64,000 nucleotides of DNA from Bacillota bacterium (GCA_023381695.1 JAMCQP010000045.1:39120-103119), one strand, 5' to 3'; shown: positions 29,953 through 40,443, counted from the stretch's first letter. Translations and numbers: made by a program. The notes: generated from the letters alone by a model not told the origin.

Positions 29953-29981
29953 TTGACAGTACCCCAAAAGAGAGGTAATAT
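29953..29981 (+). promoter_or_regulatory. sigma-A type promoter for PaaX-like gene
   Basis: TTGACA - 17 bp - TAATAT; followed by palindromes TGTTATAACA and GTTATATAAC. Confidence 0.65.
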
Positions 29982-30064
29982 ATAACTGTTATAACATCTA
30001 ACGAATCATGATTGTTATATAACTCGCTGTTGTTGGTAACTTCTTCTAAAAGCGGTGTTGAACA

Positions 30065-30910
30065 ATGCCCAATGACATCCTCAGTTTCTTCTGGTTTACC
30101 ATGAGCTTCGCCAGGGCGCTCGGGTATTTGGAGGTGCCCGCTGCGGGGCTGGTCAAACTAGGCCGAGGGGTTGGCTTCTCGGAAGCGGGGCTGCGCATGC
30201 TGCTTTCCCGCTACAAAAAACAGGGCGTCTTAACCGCCAGAAAACAGGGCAGGGAGAGCTTCTACAGCCTGAACGGCCAATTCGGCCACCTGATCGCCGG
30301 CAAGGTGGCGGAGGCGGAACGGCCGGAAGAGCACCCTTCATCCGGACCGCCCCGCTGGATCGGGGTAGCGTATGAATTTCAGGAGGCCGAATCCAAGTTG
30401 CGAGCCACCCTGGCTGGCTGGTTGCGCACCATGGGGTTTGCCCAGTATTATGGCCTCTGGATCTACCCGCTGGACAAATCGGAGGAGTTTCTCCTCTTTG
30501 CCAGCCAGCTTGGCATCCCAAGAGAACGCTACACCATCTTCAAGATCGACTTCTTCCCCGGCGAAAACCTGGAGGAACTGGTGGCCGAGCTCTGGCATCT
30601 CAAAGAGATCGACAACAGATTGCAGGAGGAATATCAGCAGAACCTCGCCCTTGAAAAGAATTACACGACCTTACCACCTGAAAAGGCTTTCGAAGAGCTC
30701 TTCCACCTGGCCATCAGGTTTGATGAGCTGAACCGCCAGGCCCCGCCGCTGCCCGCCGGGCTGTTGCCCAGCAGCAGCGTCTTTCGAGAATTTTTTGAGC
30801 ATGGGCGGCGGCTTCTCGAAAAATTATCCATGCAAGCTTTACCCTATGTCATGCAGGCGCTGGGCAAAACACCACCGGAGAAAATCGCCGCCGGAATAAA
30901 GCAGGAATAA
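30065..30910 (+). CDS. PaaX-like transcriptional regulator
   Basis: N-terminal winged helix (VGFSEAGLRMLLSRYKKQGVLTARKQGRESFYSL) plus PaaX-like middle/C-terminal region. Confidence 0.72.
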   Translation: MPNDILSFFWFTMSFARALGYLEVPAAGLVKLGRGVGFSEAGLRMLLSRYKKQGVLTARKQGRESFYSLNGQFGHLIAGKVAEAERPEEHPSSGPPRWIGVAYEFQEAESKLRATLAGWLRTMGFAQYYGLWIYPLDKSEEFLLFASQLGIPRERYTIFKIDFFPGENLEELVAELWHLKEIDNRLQEEYQQNLALEKNYTTLPPEKAFEELFHLAIRFDELNRQAPPLPAGLLPSSSVFREFFEHGRRLLEKLSMQALPYVMQALGKTPPEKIAAGIKQE

Positions 30911-30977
30911 AGTCGTCAAGAAAAAGAAGGTTCTCTCGTGCACGCAAGGAATCCTGGCAATAAAAGGGGTGTAATAT

Positions 30978-31892
30978 TTGGATAGCATCACCGTCTCCGA
31001 TCTTAGGAAGTATTACGGGCAAGTGAAGGCCGTGGACGGGCTGAGTTTCTCCGTCCCGCAGGGCGAGATCTTCGGCATGCTGGGACCCAACGGCGCCGGC
31101 AAGACCACCACCGTGGAAACCATCGTCGGGTTGATCGGTAGAGACGGCGGAGATGTGGCGGTCATGGGAATAGATCCCGCTCAAGACCCGGTGGGCGTCA
31201 AGGCGCGCATCGGCGTCCAGCTCCAGACGGCGGCCATGTTCCCGCGTCTCGCCGTGCGAGAAGTGATCAGGCTCTATGCCAGCTTTTACCCGAAAAATGT
31301 GGATGAAGACGAGGTTATCGCCCTGGTGGGGCTCCAGGAGAAGGCCAACGTGCAAACCCGCAACCTCAGCGGCGGCCAGTTGCAGCGCCTCAGCGTCGCT
31401 CTGGCCATTGTGAGCGACGGAGACATCATCTTCCTGGATGAGCCGACCACTGGACTGGATCCTCAGGCCAGGCGGGGGCTTTGGGACGTCATTAACCGGA
31501 TGCGCGGGAGGGGCAAGACCATCTTTCTCACGACCCACTATATGGACGAGGCGGAAAAGCTCTGCGACAGGGTGGCGGTGGTCGACCGGGGCAAGATTAT
31601 CGCCCTGGACAGCCCGCAGGCGCTGATCAACGAGAATTTCCAGGAGAAGGCCATCGAGTTTAACCAACCCGCCCTGACGGCGGACAGAAACCTTTCCGGC
31701 CTGCCCGGCGTCACCATGGTCCAGGTGGAAGACGACCTGATCATCCTCTATAGCTCCGAGGTACCGAAAACCATTGCCGCCTTGATGGAGTACTCCCAGA
31801 AGGCCGGAGCCACGGTTGATGATCTCACGGTAAGAACCGCCACCCTGGAGGATGTCTTCCTCAAGCTCACCGGAAGGAGGATACGCGAATGA
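30978..31892 (+). CDS. ABC transporter ATP-binding protein (ABC-2/drug-export type)
   Basis: TTG start; GPNGAGKTTTVETIVGL, NLSGGQLQRLSVALAI, IIFLDEPTTGLDPQARR. Confidence 0.93.
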   Translation: MDSITVSDLRKYYGQVKAVDGLSFSVPQGEIFGMLGPNGAGKTTTVETIVGLIGRDGGDVAVMGIDPAQDPVGVKARIGVQLQTAAMFPRLAVREVIRLYASFYPKNVDEDEVIALVGLQEKANVQTRNLSGGQLQRLSVALAIVSDGDIIFLDEPTTGLDPQARRGLWDVINRMRGRGKTIFLTTHYMDEAEKLCDRVAVVDRGKIIALDSPQALINENFQEKAIEFNQPALTADRNLSGLPGVTMVQVEDDLIILYSSEVPKTIAALMEYSQKAGATVDDLTVRTATLEDVFLKLTGRRIRE

Positions 31893-32974
31893 AGATGCTC
31901 TGGCAACTGATCACCGCCAACGTCAAAGATATGATGCGCGATAGAATGTCCATGTTCTGGTTCCTGGCTTTTCCCATCGTGTTTATTCTGCTATTTGGAG
32001 CGGTTTTCAGCGGCAACGGGGCCGATCAGAGCTACAGCATCGGGCTGGCCGTGGAAGACAAAGGCCCGGTGGGGTCAGGGATCCGGAAGGCATTTGAGTC
32101 CGTACCCTCTTTCGAACTCCACCAGGGCTCAAAAGAAACCGAGTTGGCGGCCCTCAAGCAGGGCAAACGCATCCTGGTGGTCGAAGTCCCCGGGAAAGTT
32201 CAAGCCACCATTGCCACAGGCAAGCCCGCTGAAATCAGCATCTACTATGATCCAGGCAGAGCGGCCACAGCGCAGGCGCTCATCTCCGCCGCCAGGGAGA
32301 TTCTGTCGGAAGTCGAGCGGAGAGCCACCGGAGCTCCCAGATTGTTTATCGCCAAACCCATCAAGGTAGAGGTCAAACAACTGAAGAATATCGATTACCT
32401 CTTGCCGGGTATTCTGGCCATGGCGCTCATGCAGTTGGGGCTCTTTGGAGCACTGGGGTTTGTAAGTTTGCGAGAACGCAAGATCATCAGGCGTCTGGGA
32501 GCCACCCCTGTCCCGAAGAGCCTGGTACTCTGGAGCGAAATCCTGGTCAGGCTGGCCATGGCGGTAGTTCAGGCGGTTTCCATCGTCCTGATCGGGCATT
32601 TAGCCTATGGCGTCACCGTCGTCGGAAACTGGCCGGCGGTGCTGGGCCTGGTCTTGCTCGGCGCGCTGGTCTTCATCAGTCTCGGCTACTTCCTGATCTC
32701 CTTTACGAAAACCTCCGAGAGCGCGCAGGGGCTGATCCAGCTCGTGCAGTTTCCCATGATGTTTCTCTCGGGGATCTTCTTCCCCATTGAGATCATGCCG
32801 CGGTTTCTGAAGCCGGTGATCAGGGCGATCCCCCTCAGTTACCTCGGGGATGCCCTGAGGAACGTGATGGTGGGCCTGCCAACAGCTTTTGGCATTTGGA
32901 CCGATGTGGCCATCCTGGGCGGATGGCTGTTGGTTACAGCGATCCTGGCTGTCAGGCTGTTTCGGTGGGAGTGA
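31889..32974 (+). CDS. ABC-2 family transporter permease
   Basis: Six-TM pattern with C-terminal ABC-2 motif (MFLSGIFFPIEIMPRFLKPVIRAIPLSYLGDALR); overlaps ATPase gene by 4 bp. Confidence 0.92.
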   Translation: MKMLWQLITANVKDMMRDRMSMFWFLAFPIVFILLFGAVFSGNGADQSYSIGLAVEDKGPVGSGIRKAFESVPSFELHQGSKETELAALKQGKRILVVEVPGKVQATIATGKPAEISIYYDPGRAATAQALISAAREILSEVERRATGAPRLFIAKPIKVEVKQLKNIDYLLPGILAMALMQLGLFGALGFVSLRERKIIRRLGATPVPKSLVLWSEILVRLAMAVVQAVSIVLIGHLAYGVTVVGNWPAVLGLVLLGALVFISLGYFLISFTKTSESAQGLIQLVQFPMMFLSGIFFPIEIMPRFLKPVIRAIPLSYLGDALRNVMVGLPTAFGIWTDVAILGGWLLVTAILAVRLFRWE

Positions 32975-33599
32975 GAAGCAAAAAATACCGGCATGCCATT
33001 TCCTGGTTGGGAATGTTGGTTTCCGTGGCTATCCAACCCGGAACCACCGCCACAACCCGTATCCCGTCGCCGCCGGCCTCTCGCGCCAGGCTTTTCGTGA
33101 GCGCCAGCAGGCCGGCTTTCGAGGCGGCGTACGCCGTATGCCCCGCTTCCGGGGTAAAGGCGGAGCCAGAGGCAATGTTGATGATCACGCCCGTCCGCCT
33201 GGCGATCATATTGTCCAGGGCCGCCCGGGCAAAGAGATACGCCCCTTTCAGGTTTGTGGCCAGAACAGCGTCCCAGTACTCGGGGGTGATCTTCCGGAGT
33301 TCGGCAAACCCCATGCCCGTGGCGGCGATGTTGACGAGGATGTCGATCTGGCCGAACCGTTCCAGAGTCTGCGTCACGCAGTTCCTGACATCCTCCTCCC
33401 TGGAGACGTCACAGGTTATATGGGCAAAGACGGCTGGAGTGCCGGTTGGCTGTTTTTTGTTTTGCGGCAGTATGTCGGCAACTATCACCCGTGCCCCTTC
33501 GGAGAGAAAACGGGAGGCGACGGCAAACCCGATCCCCCTTGCCCCGCCCGTGACTATCGCCACCTTGCCTTCCAGTGCGCCCCCTGCCATGGCAACCAC
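32952..33599 (-). pseudogene. SDR family oxidoreductase, C-terminally truncated (possibly still expressed)
   Basis: TGGARGIG, NIASGS, YAASK present; lacks the usual C-terminal FLASD...G..L.VDGG region and ends inside the convergent permease gene. Confidence 0.75.
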
Positions 33600-33699
33600 C
33601 TCTACTCAACTCAGAAATATCACAACCAAATGAGTTCGTGATCCAGCACGTTACTCCTTTCATTATGCCACCAATACTTGCCGTAAAAAATAATTGCTG

Positions 33700-33828
33700 T
33701 AAAAAACAAAAACCGCCTTTTGGCGGCTCTCTTCCATATATTAGTTCATATTACTTCTCTTTCAGCTTTCATCATTGTTGCGAACAGGTGTACCAATTTC
33801 AGGTGGGATCCCTTGCTTAACATAACCC
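33700..33828 (-). ncRNA. candidate small RNA or attenuated leader (promoter to terminator, about 130 nt)
   Basis: Minus-strand TTGACA (33858-33863), 17-bp spacer, TAAACT (33835-33840); ends in CCGCC-aaaa-GGCGG hairpin with TTTTTGTTTTTT. Confidence 0.5.
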
Positions 33829-33991
33829 TTTATCAGTTTACTCCAAACCTCATGGCCTGTCAAGAGATTTTGAAAAAAATAGGATCGCCTTGCACGGTGG
33901 TTTTTTCCCTGAGGAAAGCATCCAGCCCGGGGAAACATCGGTTTTACCTTTTACCCCTTCTCTGCTACAATGGCACGAGGAGGCGAAAGAC

Positions 33992-36331
33992 ATGCAAGCA
34001 GAGCAGCACCCGGCCTTTCCGGAGGAGCAAGCCACCCTGGAGAAGACCAAAACGCTCTTCAAACAGGATCTCCGCGCGGCCAAAACGAGAACGCAAACGC
34101 TCAAGGAGCAGGTCGCCGAACTGGAGCGCACCTCCCGCGGCAGGTACAACTCGGATTTATACAACAAAAAGCTCCTCCTGAGCGGGGTTCGCGCCAGGCT
34201 CACCGCCCTGCCGCGCGCTCTCAAGAAGCCCTACTTCGCCCGGCTGGATTTTCAGGAAAACAGCGCCGGGCGGCCGGAGACCGTTTATATCGGCAAGCTC
34301 GGGCTGCGCCACGGCAAACGAGAAGCGGTCGTGGACTGGCGGTCCCCCATCGCCAGCATCTACTACAGCGGGCAACTGGGGCCGGTCTCGTTTCAGATCA
34401 CTCCCACCGTCGGCGAATTGCAGACCGTCGATGGCGAGCTCCTTTTGAAACGCCAGTTCATCATCGAAGAAGGCCGCCTGGAGCAGATCTTCGACCGGGA
34501 GACCGCCACCCAGGACGACCTTCTCCAGGCCATCCTGGAAGCCGGGGCGGACCAGCGGCTCAAAGAGGTCATTGCCACCATTCAGGAGGAACAAAACGCG
34601 ATCATCCGCGCCCCCAAGGACCAGGTTCTGGTCGTCCAGGGGGTCGCCGGGAGCGGCAAGACCACCGTGGCGCTACACCGGCTGGCTTACCTGATCTACA
34701 CGTACCAGGCCACCCTGGCGCCTGCCAAGATCCTGATCGTGGGCCCCAGCCAACTCTTCCTGAACTACATCTCCGAGGTCCTTCCGGAACTGGGGGTGGA
34801 GGAGGTCCGGCAGAGCACCTTCGCGCAGCTTGCCCGGGAGCTGCTGGGGCTCGATATTGATATTGCCGACAGCAACGACTTGCTACGGCTGATCCTTGCT
34901 TCTGAGCCGCCGGTGGCCCGGCGGCTGCAACTGGCCCGGCTGAAGGGCTCCATGACGATGCGGGAGATCATCGACCGCTATGTGGACGAGCTTGAGCAGC
35001 AGATCCTGCCCCCGGTTGATCTCACCCTGGAGACCGGCGATCCGGCCCTGGGCACGATCCCGATCGTCCCGCGAGATGAACTGAAGGCATTCCTGGTTAA
35101 CGACTCGGCGTACCTGCCCCTCATGGCCCGTCAAAAGCCGCTTCGCAAGTTTTGCAAAAAGCGGTTGCAGAAGAAGGCTGGAGGGATAATCGAAAAACTC
35201 CAGACGCTCTGCGATAAACGGATTGAGACGATCAAAAGGTCCATGCCCGATACCGAGGAACGGCGCTGGCTAATCCGCAAGTTTTATGACGAACGGGACC
35301 AGTCGGTCTCCAGGGTGGAAATGGGCGTCGAGACGGCGTTGGAAAGATATTTCCAAGCCTGGCCCGGCTGGGATCTCCTGTCCCTCCACCACGAACTTTT
35401 CAGGGACGGCGCCAGGCTGTCAAGACTCAGCGGGGGCGCCATCTCCATTGCGCAGGGGGTGGAATTTGCAAAGATAACCGGGGAACGCGCCATAAACACC
35501 GGGAGACCCGCCGTCGTCTATGAGGATCTTCCCCCGCTGATCTACCTGCAGCAACGGGTCTTCGGCCTCAAAAAGCCTTTTACGGCCCAGCATATCGTGG
35601 TGGATGAAGCGCAGGATCTGAGCGTCTTTCAATTCTTCGTTCTGAAGACGCTGGCGGCCTACGCCTCTTTCACCATCGTGGGAGATCTGGCCCAGGGCAT
35701 TCATTCCTACAGGAGCATCCGCGAATGGGACGAAGTGACTCAAAAGGTCTTCCCCGGCGCGCCCCGATCCCTGCTGAACCTGACGAAGAGCTACCGTTCC
35801 GCCACCGAGATCATGGAGCTGGGCAACGCCATCAGCAGCCAACTCCCGGCCAGCGGCATCGCTCCGGCGCAACCGGTCCTCAGGCATTGCCCCCGGCCGC
35901 GGCTTATCCGGGGAGATTCCGCGGAGGAACTCTGGGGGACGATCCCGAAACTTATCGAGGAACTGGAAAAGGAAGACTGCCGGTCCATAGCCGTCATCGG
36001 CAAGACCATGGACGAATGCGAGGCCCTTTACACGCTGCTCAGGCCTTCCGATCCGATCACCCGCCCCATCCAGCTCATCACGGAAAAGGTCACGGACCGG
36101 AAGGAGTCCCTGGTGATCATTCCAGGCTATCTGGCCAAGGGCCTGGAATTCGACGCCGTGATCATCGCCAATGCCGCCGCCGGCGTCTATGGGTCCCAGG
36201 AATGGGATGTCAAACTGCTATATGTAGCCTGCACCCGCGCCATGCACCGCCTGATCATCCTGTGCGCCGGCGCGGAAACCCCAATCCTGGCGCGGATTGA
36301 TGGCTCAATCCTGGCTCGATCAACTTTTTAA
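33992..36331 (+). CDS. helD: HelD-like UvrD/Rep superfamily helicase (RNA polymerase recycling type)
   Basis: N-terminal coiled coil, IGKLGLRHGKREAVVDWRSPIASIYYSG, Walker A GVAGSGKTTVALHRLAYLIYTY, HIVVDEAQDLS; start at ATG after GAGGAGG. Confidence 0.88.
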   Translation: MQAEQHPAFPEEQATLEKTKTLFKQDLRAAKTRTQTLKEQVAELERTSRGRYNSDLYNKKLLLSGVRARLTALPRALKKPYFARLDFQENSAGRPETVYIGKLGLRHGKREAVVDWRSPIASIYYSGQLGPVSFQITPTVGELQTVDGELLLKRQFIIEEGRLEQIFDRETATQDDLLQAILEAGADQRLKEVIATIQEEQNAIIRAPKDQVLVVQGVAGSGKTTVALHRLAYLIYTYQATLAPAKILIVGPSQLFLNYISEVLPELGVEEVRQSTFAQLARELLGLDIDIADSNDLLRLILASEPPVARRLQLARLKGSMTMREIIDRYVDELEQQILPPVDLTLETGDPALGTIPIVPRDELKAFLVNDSAYLPLMARQKPLRKFCKKRLQKKAGGIIEKLQTLCDKRIETIKRSMPDTEERRWLIRKFYDERDQSVSRVEMGVETALERYFQAWPGWDLLSLHHELFRDGARLSRLSGGAISIAQGVEFAKITGERAINTGRPAVVYEDLPPLIYLQQRVFGLKKPFTAQHIVVDEAQDLSVFQFFVLKTLAAYASFTIVGDLAQGIHSYRSIREWDEVTQKVFPGAPRSLLNLTKSYRSATEIMELGNAISSQLPASGIAPAQPVLRHCPRPRLIRGDSAEELWGTIPKLIEELEKEDCRSIAVIGKTMDECEALYTLLRPSDPITRPIQLITEKVTDRKESLVIIPGYLAKGLEFDAVIIANAAAGVYGSQEWDVKLLYVACTRAMHRLIILCAGAETPILARIDGSILARSTF

Positions 36332-36448
36332 ACATATTGACGCCAAATAAAGGTATTTCCCCAGGAAGTGCGGAATATAGGATGTAAGTCTAAAATTTTC
36401 TGGTATTAACGGGGACGACTCGATAACCACACTTCTGGGGGTGATTTA

Positions 36449-37684
36449 TTGTTTGACTTTTTAATGTCGGAAGAGCAAACAAGCCTGCGGGAAGAGGTCA
36501 GGCAGTTCGTCGGGGAAGTGCCGCGGCAGCTTATCCTGGACATGGACGCCGAGAAGGTGACCTTCCCCCGGAGTTTTCTGGAACAGGCGGGCGCGAAAAA
36601 TCTGCTGGGGCTTCGTTTCCCGCGGGAATATGGCGGCCGCGGCCTGGACTGGTCGTCGGAGATTGTGGCGCTGGAGGAGGTCGGGACGCTGGGCACATCC
36701 CTTGCCTGCCTCTACTCCATGCCGAGCATCGTTGGAGAAGCCATCACCGTCTTCGGCGCCAGGGAGCAAAAAGAGAAATTTCTCAAACCCACCCTTAAGG
36801 GGCAGATGGGGTCGGCCGAGGGGTTGACCGAACCCCGTGGCGGCTCGGACTTCTTTGGGGCCACCAGCGTGGCCCGAAAAGAAGGAGATCACTATGTCAT
36901 CACGGGGCAAAAACGGTTCATCGTCGGGGCCGAAGGCGCGGATTATTTCATGATTTACGCCAAAACGGATCCCGAAGCGCCGCCCAACAAGTCCATCAGC
37001 GCCTTTCTGGTGGAGAGAGGCCCGGGGGTGAAAGTGGAGTACCTGTATGGTTTGATGGGCACCAGGGGCGGCGGTGCGGGCCGGTTGGTGCTCGATAACT
37101 GCCGGGTTCCGGCGGAGAATTTGTTGGGCCGGGAAAACGGCGCGGCGGAGATCTTCTACCGGATGATGATTCCGGAGCGCTTGACCAGTGCGGCCGGCGC
37201 AATCGGCATGGGGCGGGCCGCCCTGGAGGTGGCCACCCGGTACAGCACCCGGCGCAAGGCATTCGGCAAGCAAATTAAAGACTTCCAGGCCGTGGGCTTC
37301 AAGATCGCCGACAGCATTACCCGGCTCGACGCGGCACGAGCCATGGTATACGCGACGGCCAAAGCGGTGGATGCCGGCTACGATCCCGCCAAAACCCGGC
37401 GCCTGGTGTCGGAAGCCAAAAAGTTCGCCACCCAGGCCGCCTGGGAGATAGTCAACGACGCCATGCAAGTGATGGGCGGGATTGGATACACCAACGTCTA
37501 TCCCATCGAACGGCTTTTGCGGGACACAAGGCTGATCATGATCTGGACGGGGACGAACGAAGTAATGAACCTGATTATCCAACACGAAATCTACAAGGAA
37601 CTCGGAACCTTGTCGGACAACCGACGGGATGTCGAGCTGGACGCCCATGAGGCCGATAAGAGCGAGGAAAAGGTTTACGAGTAA
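36449..37684 (+). CDS. acyl-CoA dehydrogenase family protein
   Basis: TTG start after [75 protein letters not shown]. Confidence 0.95.
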   Translation: MFDFLMSEEQTSLREEVRQFVGEVPRQLILDMDAEKVTFPRSFLEQAGAKNLLGLRFPREYGGRGLDWSSEIVALEEVGTLGTSLACLYSMPSIVGEAITVFGAREQKEKFLKPTLKGQMGSAEGLTEPRGGSDFFGATSVARKEGDHYVITGQKRFIVGAEGADYFMIYAKTDPEAPPNKSISAFLVERGPGVKVEYLYGLMGTRGGGAGRLVLDNCRVPAENLLGRENGAAEIFYRMMIPERLTSAAGAIGMGRAALEVATRYSTRRKAFGKQIKDFQAVGFKIADSITRLDAARAMVYATAKAVDAGYDPAKTRRLVSEAKKFATQAAWEIVNDAMQVMGGIGYTNVYPIERLLRDTRLIMIWTGTNEVMNLIIQHEIYKELGTLSDNRRDVELDAHEADKSEEKVYE

Positions 37685-37761
37685 GGATCAAGATTTAGAA
37701 ATGCGGATCTAAGGTTATTGGAAATTATCGAACAATTAAATAAGATCCGGGGGGGTTAAAG

Positions 37762-39270
37762 ATGAGCGAACTGGTCCACCAGCTTTTGGAGCGGAATGCC
37801 CGGAAGTACCCCTTTGAAGTGGCGGTGCGCTGGCCCGGCGGGGATTCACAGATGACCTGGGCGGAGTTAAACAGGCATGCAAACGCCCTGTCGTCCTACT
37901 TGCAAGAAAAAGGGGTCGCCAGGGGCGATAAGGCCGCGCTCTTTATCTCCAACCGGCCGGAATTTCTGATGGCTTTTTTCGGCATACTCAAAACCGGCGC
38001 GGCGGCGGTGCCGGTCAACGTCAAACTGACTCCGGATGAAATTTCACATATCCTTACAGACAGCGGCGCGAACTCGCTGGTCTTCGAGGACGGGTTGAGG
38101 GCGGCGGCCGAAGAGGCCGTGAATCTTTGTCCCGGTGTCCGCGTGGCCCTGTCCACCAAAGAACTTCCTTCCTTAACAGCCAGATACTCAGCCGGTGACC
38201 CGGAAGTAAAGATCGACACCGGAGATCTGGCCGAAATTCTTTATACTTCGGGAACCACGGGCAAACCCAAGGGGGTTTTGCTCAATCATAACTCTATCTA
38301 TCTTGTGGGCAGCATGATGGCCTACAAAGCGGACATCCGGCACCGGGATCGCTGCCTGCACCTGATGCCTTTGAGCCATTCGGCGCCGTTGAATCTTTTC
38401 CTGGTCGGCTCCACCTACGCCGGCGCCACCAGCGTGCTGGGAAACTTCACCCCCCAGGCGTTACTGGAACTGTGCCACCAGGAAAAGGTCACCCACTTTT
38501 TTGGGGCCCCGGTGGCCTACCTGCTGGCCAACCGGATTCCGAACATTTCGTCCTATGACCTGTCGGCCGCAAAAGTTTGGATCTACGGCGGCGCTCCGAT
38601 GTCCCGGGATGCGGTAACAGCGGTCATGAAAAATTTCCCGGGCAAATTCATGGGGGTTTACGGGCTGACCGAGGCCGGGCCGAACGGAATGGCGCTCTTT
38701 CCCGACGAACATCCACAATATGCGGGCAGTATCGGCTGCCGCGGGACCGTCAATTCGGAAATAAGAGTGGCCAACGAGGCGGGAGAAGATATCGCGCCGG
38801 GCGAGGTGGGAGAAATTCTAATTAAGTCTCCCACCGTGATGATGGGCTATCACAACCTGCCCGAGGCCACCGCGGAAACGCTCAGGAACGGCTGGATCCA
38901 TACCGGAGACCTTGCGGAGAAGGACGAAGAGGGCTACCTGTGGATTAAAGACCGCAAAAAAGACCTGATTATCACCGGCGGCGTCAATGTTTATTCCAAA
39001 GAGGTGGAAGACGTTATCGCCCTCTGTCCGGGGGTGGCGGATGTTGCCGTGGTTGGCGTCCCCCACCCTGAATGGGGAGAAACGGTCATGGCCCTGGTGG
39101 TGGCCGCCGATCCCGGCAATCCAGTCAAACAGGAGGACCTGTACAAATTCTGCCGGACTAAACTGGCCGATTATAAGATCCCGAGGATAATTAAGTTTGC
39201 GGGAGCCATCCCCCGAAACAGTTCCGGCAAGGTTCAGAAGCACCTCATCAAGGCGGGATACCGGGATTAG
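37762..39270 (+). CDS. AMP-dependent acyl-CoA synthetase/ligase
   Basis: LYTSGTTGKPKGVLLNH, GVYGLTEAGPNG, WIHTGDLAEKDEEGYLWIKDRKKDLIITGG, PRNSSGKVQK. Confidence 0.95.
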   Translation: MSELVHQLLERNARKYPFEVAVRWPGGDSQMTWAELNRHANALSSYLQEKGVARGDKAALFISNRPEFLMAFFGILKTGAAAVPVNVKLTPDEISHILTDSGANSLVFEDGLRAAAEEAVNLCPGVRVALSTKELPSLTARYSAGDPEVKIDTGDLAEILYTSGTTGKPKGVLLNHNSIYLVGSMMAYKADIRHRDRCLHLMPLSHSAPLNLFLVGSTYAGATSVLGNFTPQALLELCHQEKVTHFFGAPVAYLLANRIPNISSYDLSAAKVWIYGGAPMSRDAVTAVMKNFPGKFMGVYGLTEAGPNGMALFPDEHPQYAGSIGCRGTVNSEIRVANEAGEDIAPGEVGEILIKSPTVMMGYHNLPEATAETLRNGWIHTGDLAEKDEEGYLWIKDRKKDLIITGGVNVYSKEVEDVIALCPGVADVAVVGVPHPEWGETVMALVVAADPGNPVKQEDLYKFCRTKLADYKIPRIIKFAGAIPRNSSGKVQKHLIKAGYRD

Positions 39271-39319
39271 CCTTCCGCCCATTTTCTGGCACGCGCCCGA
39301 GAGCCCTTCTCTTCATTCC

Positions 39320-39460
39320 AGAAACGTAGCCGAAAGCCCACGGTTTTATGGGACGGGCTGATGGCACAGCCCTGAACTTGGGGTCATACTCCGATACTGG
39401 AAACAGACTTCGGTTTAATCACCCAAGAATCCCACGGCTAAAGCCGTGCGGAGTGTCAAA
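39320..39460 (+). mobile_element. relic of an IS200/IS605-family element (right-end region, no intact transposase or TnpB)
   Basis: GAATCCCACGGCTAAAGCCGTGCGGAGTGTCAA resembles the hairpin at the right end of IS200/IS605 elements; CACGGCT-AA-AGCCGTG palindrome at 39433-39448. Confidence 0.5.
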
Positions 39461-39684
39461 TCAAGCACATAGGATCGGATGACCCTGAAAGTCTCCTGTG
39501 GCATGTCAAGACTATGCCCGGAGATATGACCCTATCTGTCGCTGTCGCCGCTACGGTCGCTAGAATCAGGCAACGGATACGGCTGGCGCTGGTCTCTGAT
39601 GGAATAACGAAAGAAGAAGCCCGAGATGGCCAATTCGAGTTTTTTGGATGGTTTCCGCGTCTTGATACACCGAAAGGTGCGTCT

Positions 39685-40332
39685 TCACGGTTCCTTTGTT
39701 CTCCCGCGGTCCGGCTCTTTTTTGTTTTCCAGGCTGCGCCACAGGTACCAGGTGGCTATGGTTTCGTAGGGATGCCAGGGTTTGGCGATCTCTTCGAGCC
39801 TTGGCTTATCCGGTAAATTCTCAAGACCGTACGCCAATTGGACAGCTCGTCTCAGGCCCAGATCCCCCACCGGCAGCACATCGGTCCGATTAAGGGCGAA
39901 AATGAGAAACATGGTCACCGTCCACGGTCCCACACCCTTGACCGCCAGAAGCTCCCTTGTTATCTCGTCTTCCGGCAACCGATCAAGCAACGGCAGGTTG
40001 ATCGTACCATCCAAACACTTGCGGGCCAGATCCTTCAGGTAGCCCATCTTCTGGGGCGACAACCCGGCGGAACGAAGGTTTGTCTCGTCCAATAAAGCCA
40101 GCTCCTCGGGGGTGGGCCGCGCATCCGGGAAGAGCGCCCGGAATCGTCGCGCAATGGATTCCCCCGCTTTGGTGGAGATTTGCTGGCAAATGATCGATTC
40201 GCACAGCGAACCGAAAAGATCTCTATCCGGCGCAAGGGTGCACAAATCATACTTATCAATCAGCCCGGCAAGTACCGGGTCGGCATTGCGCAGGTGTTGC
40301 ATCGCTTCGGTCCAATCAGGCTTGGACATCAC
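39685..40332 (-). CDS. DNA-3-methyladenine glycosylase (AlkA-like, HhH-GPD)
   Basis: ESIICQQISTKAGESIARRF, KCLDGTINLPLLDRLPEDEITRELLAVKGVGPWTVTMFLIFAL. Confidence 0.92.
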   Translation of the reverse strand: MMSKPDWTEAMQHLRNADPVLAGLIDKYDLCTLAPDRDLFGSLCESIICQQISTKAGESIARRFRALFPDARPTPEELALLDETNLRSAGLSPQKMGYLKDLARKCLDGTINLPLLDRLPEDEITRELLAVKGVGPWTVTMFLIFALNRTDVLPVGDLGLRRAVQLAYGLENLPDKPRLEEIAKPWHPYETIATWYLWRSLENKKEPDRGRTKEP

Positions 40333-40443
40333 CGTAAAATCCCCTTTAAATAATCAATAATTTTATCTTATCCAACGTCTTAAGAAAAGGGGGTTCCCAA
40401 AAAAGGCGGTTCAAGCTGTCGTCCGGGCTGCCGTCGGAAAGGA

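Noticed and set aside
33795-33812. T-box-like string AGGTGGGATCCC on plus strand
   Set aside because: Lacks other T-box elements and a downstream amino-acid gene in the right orientation.
33970-34860. 296-aa plus-strand ORF overlapping helD
   Set aside because: Out-of-frame with helD, Arg/Gly/His-rich frame-shift translation.
36461-37648. 395-aa minus-strand ORF
   Set aside because: Antisense to a convincing acyl-CoA dehydrogenase.
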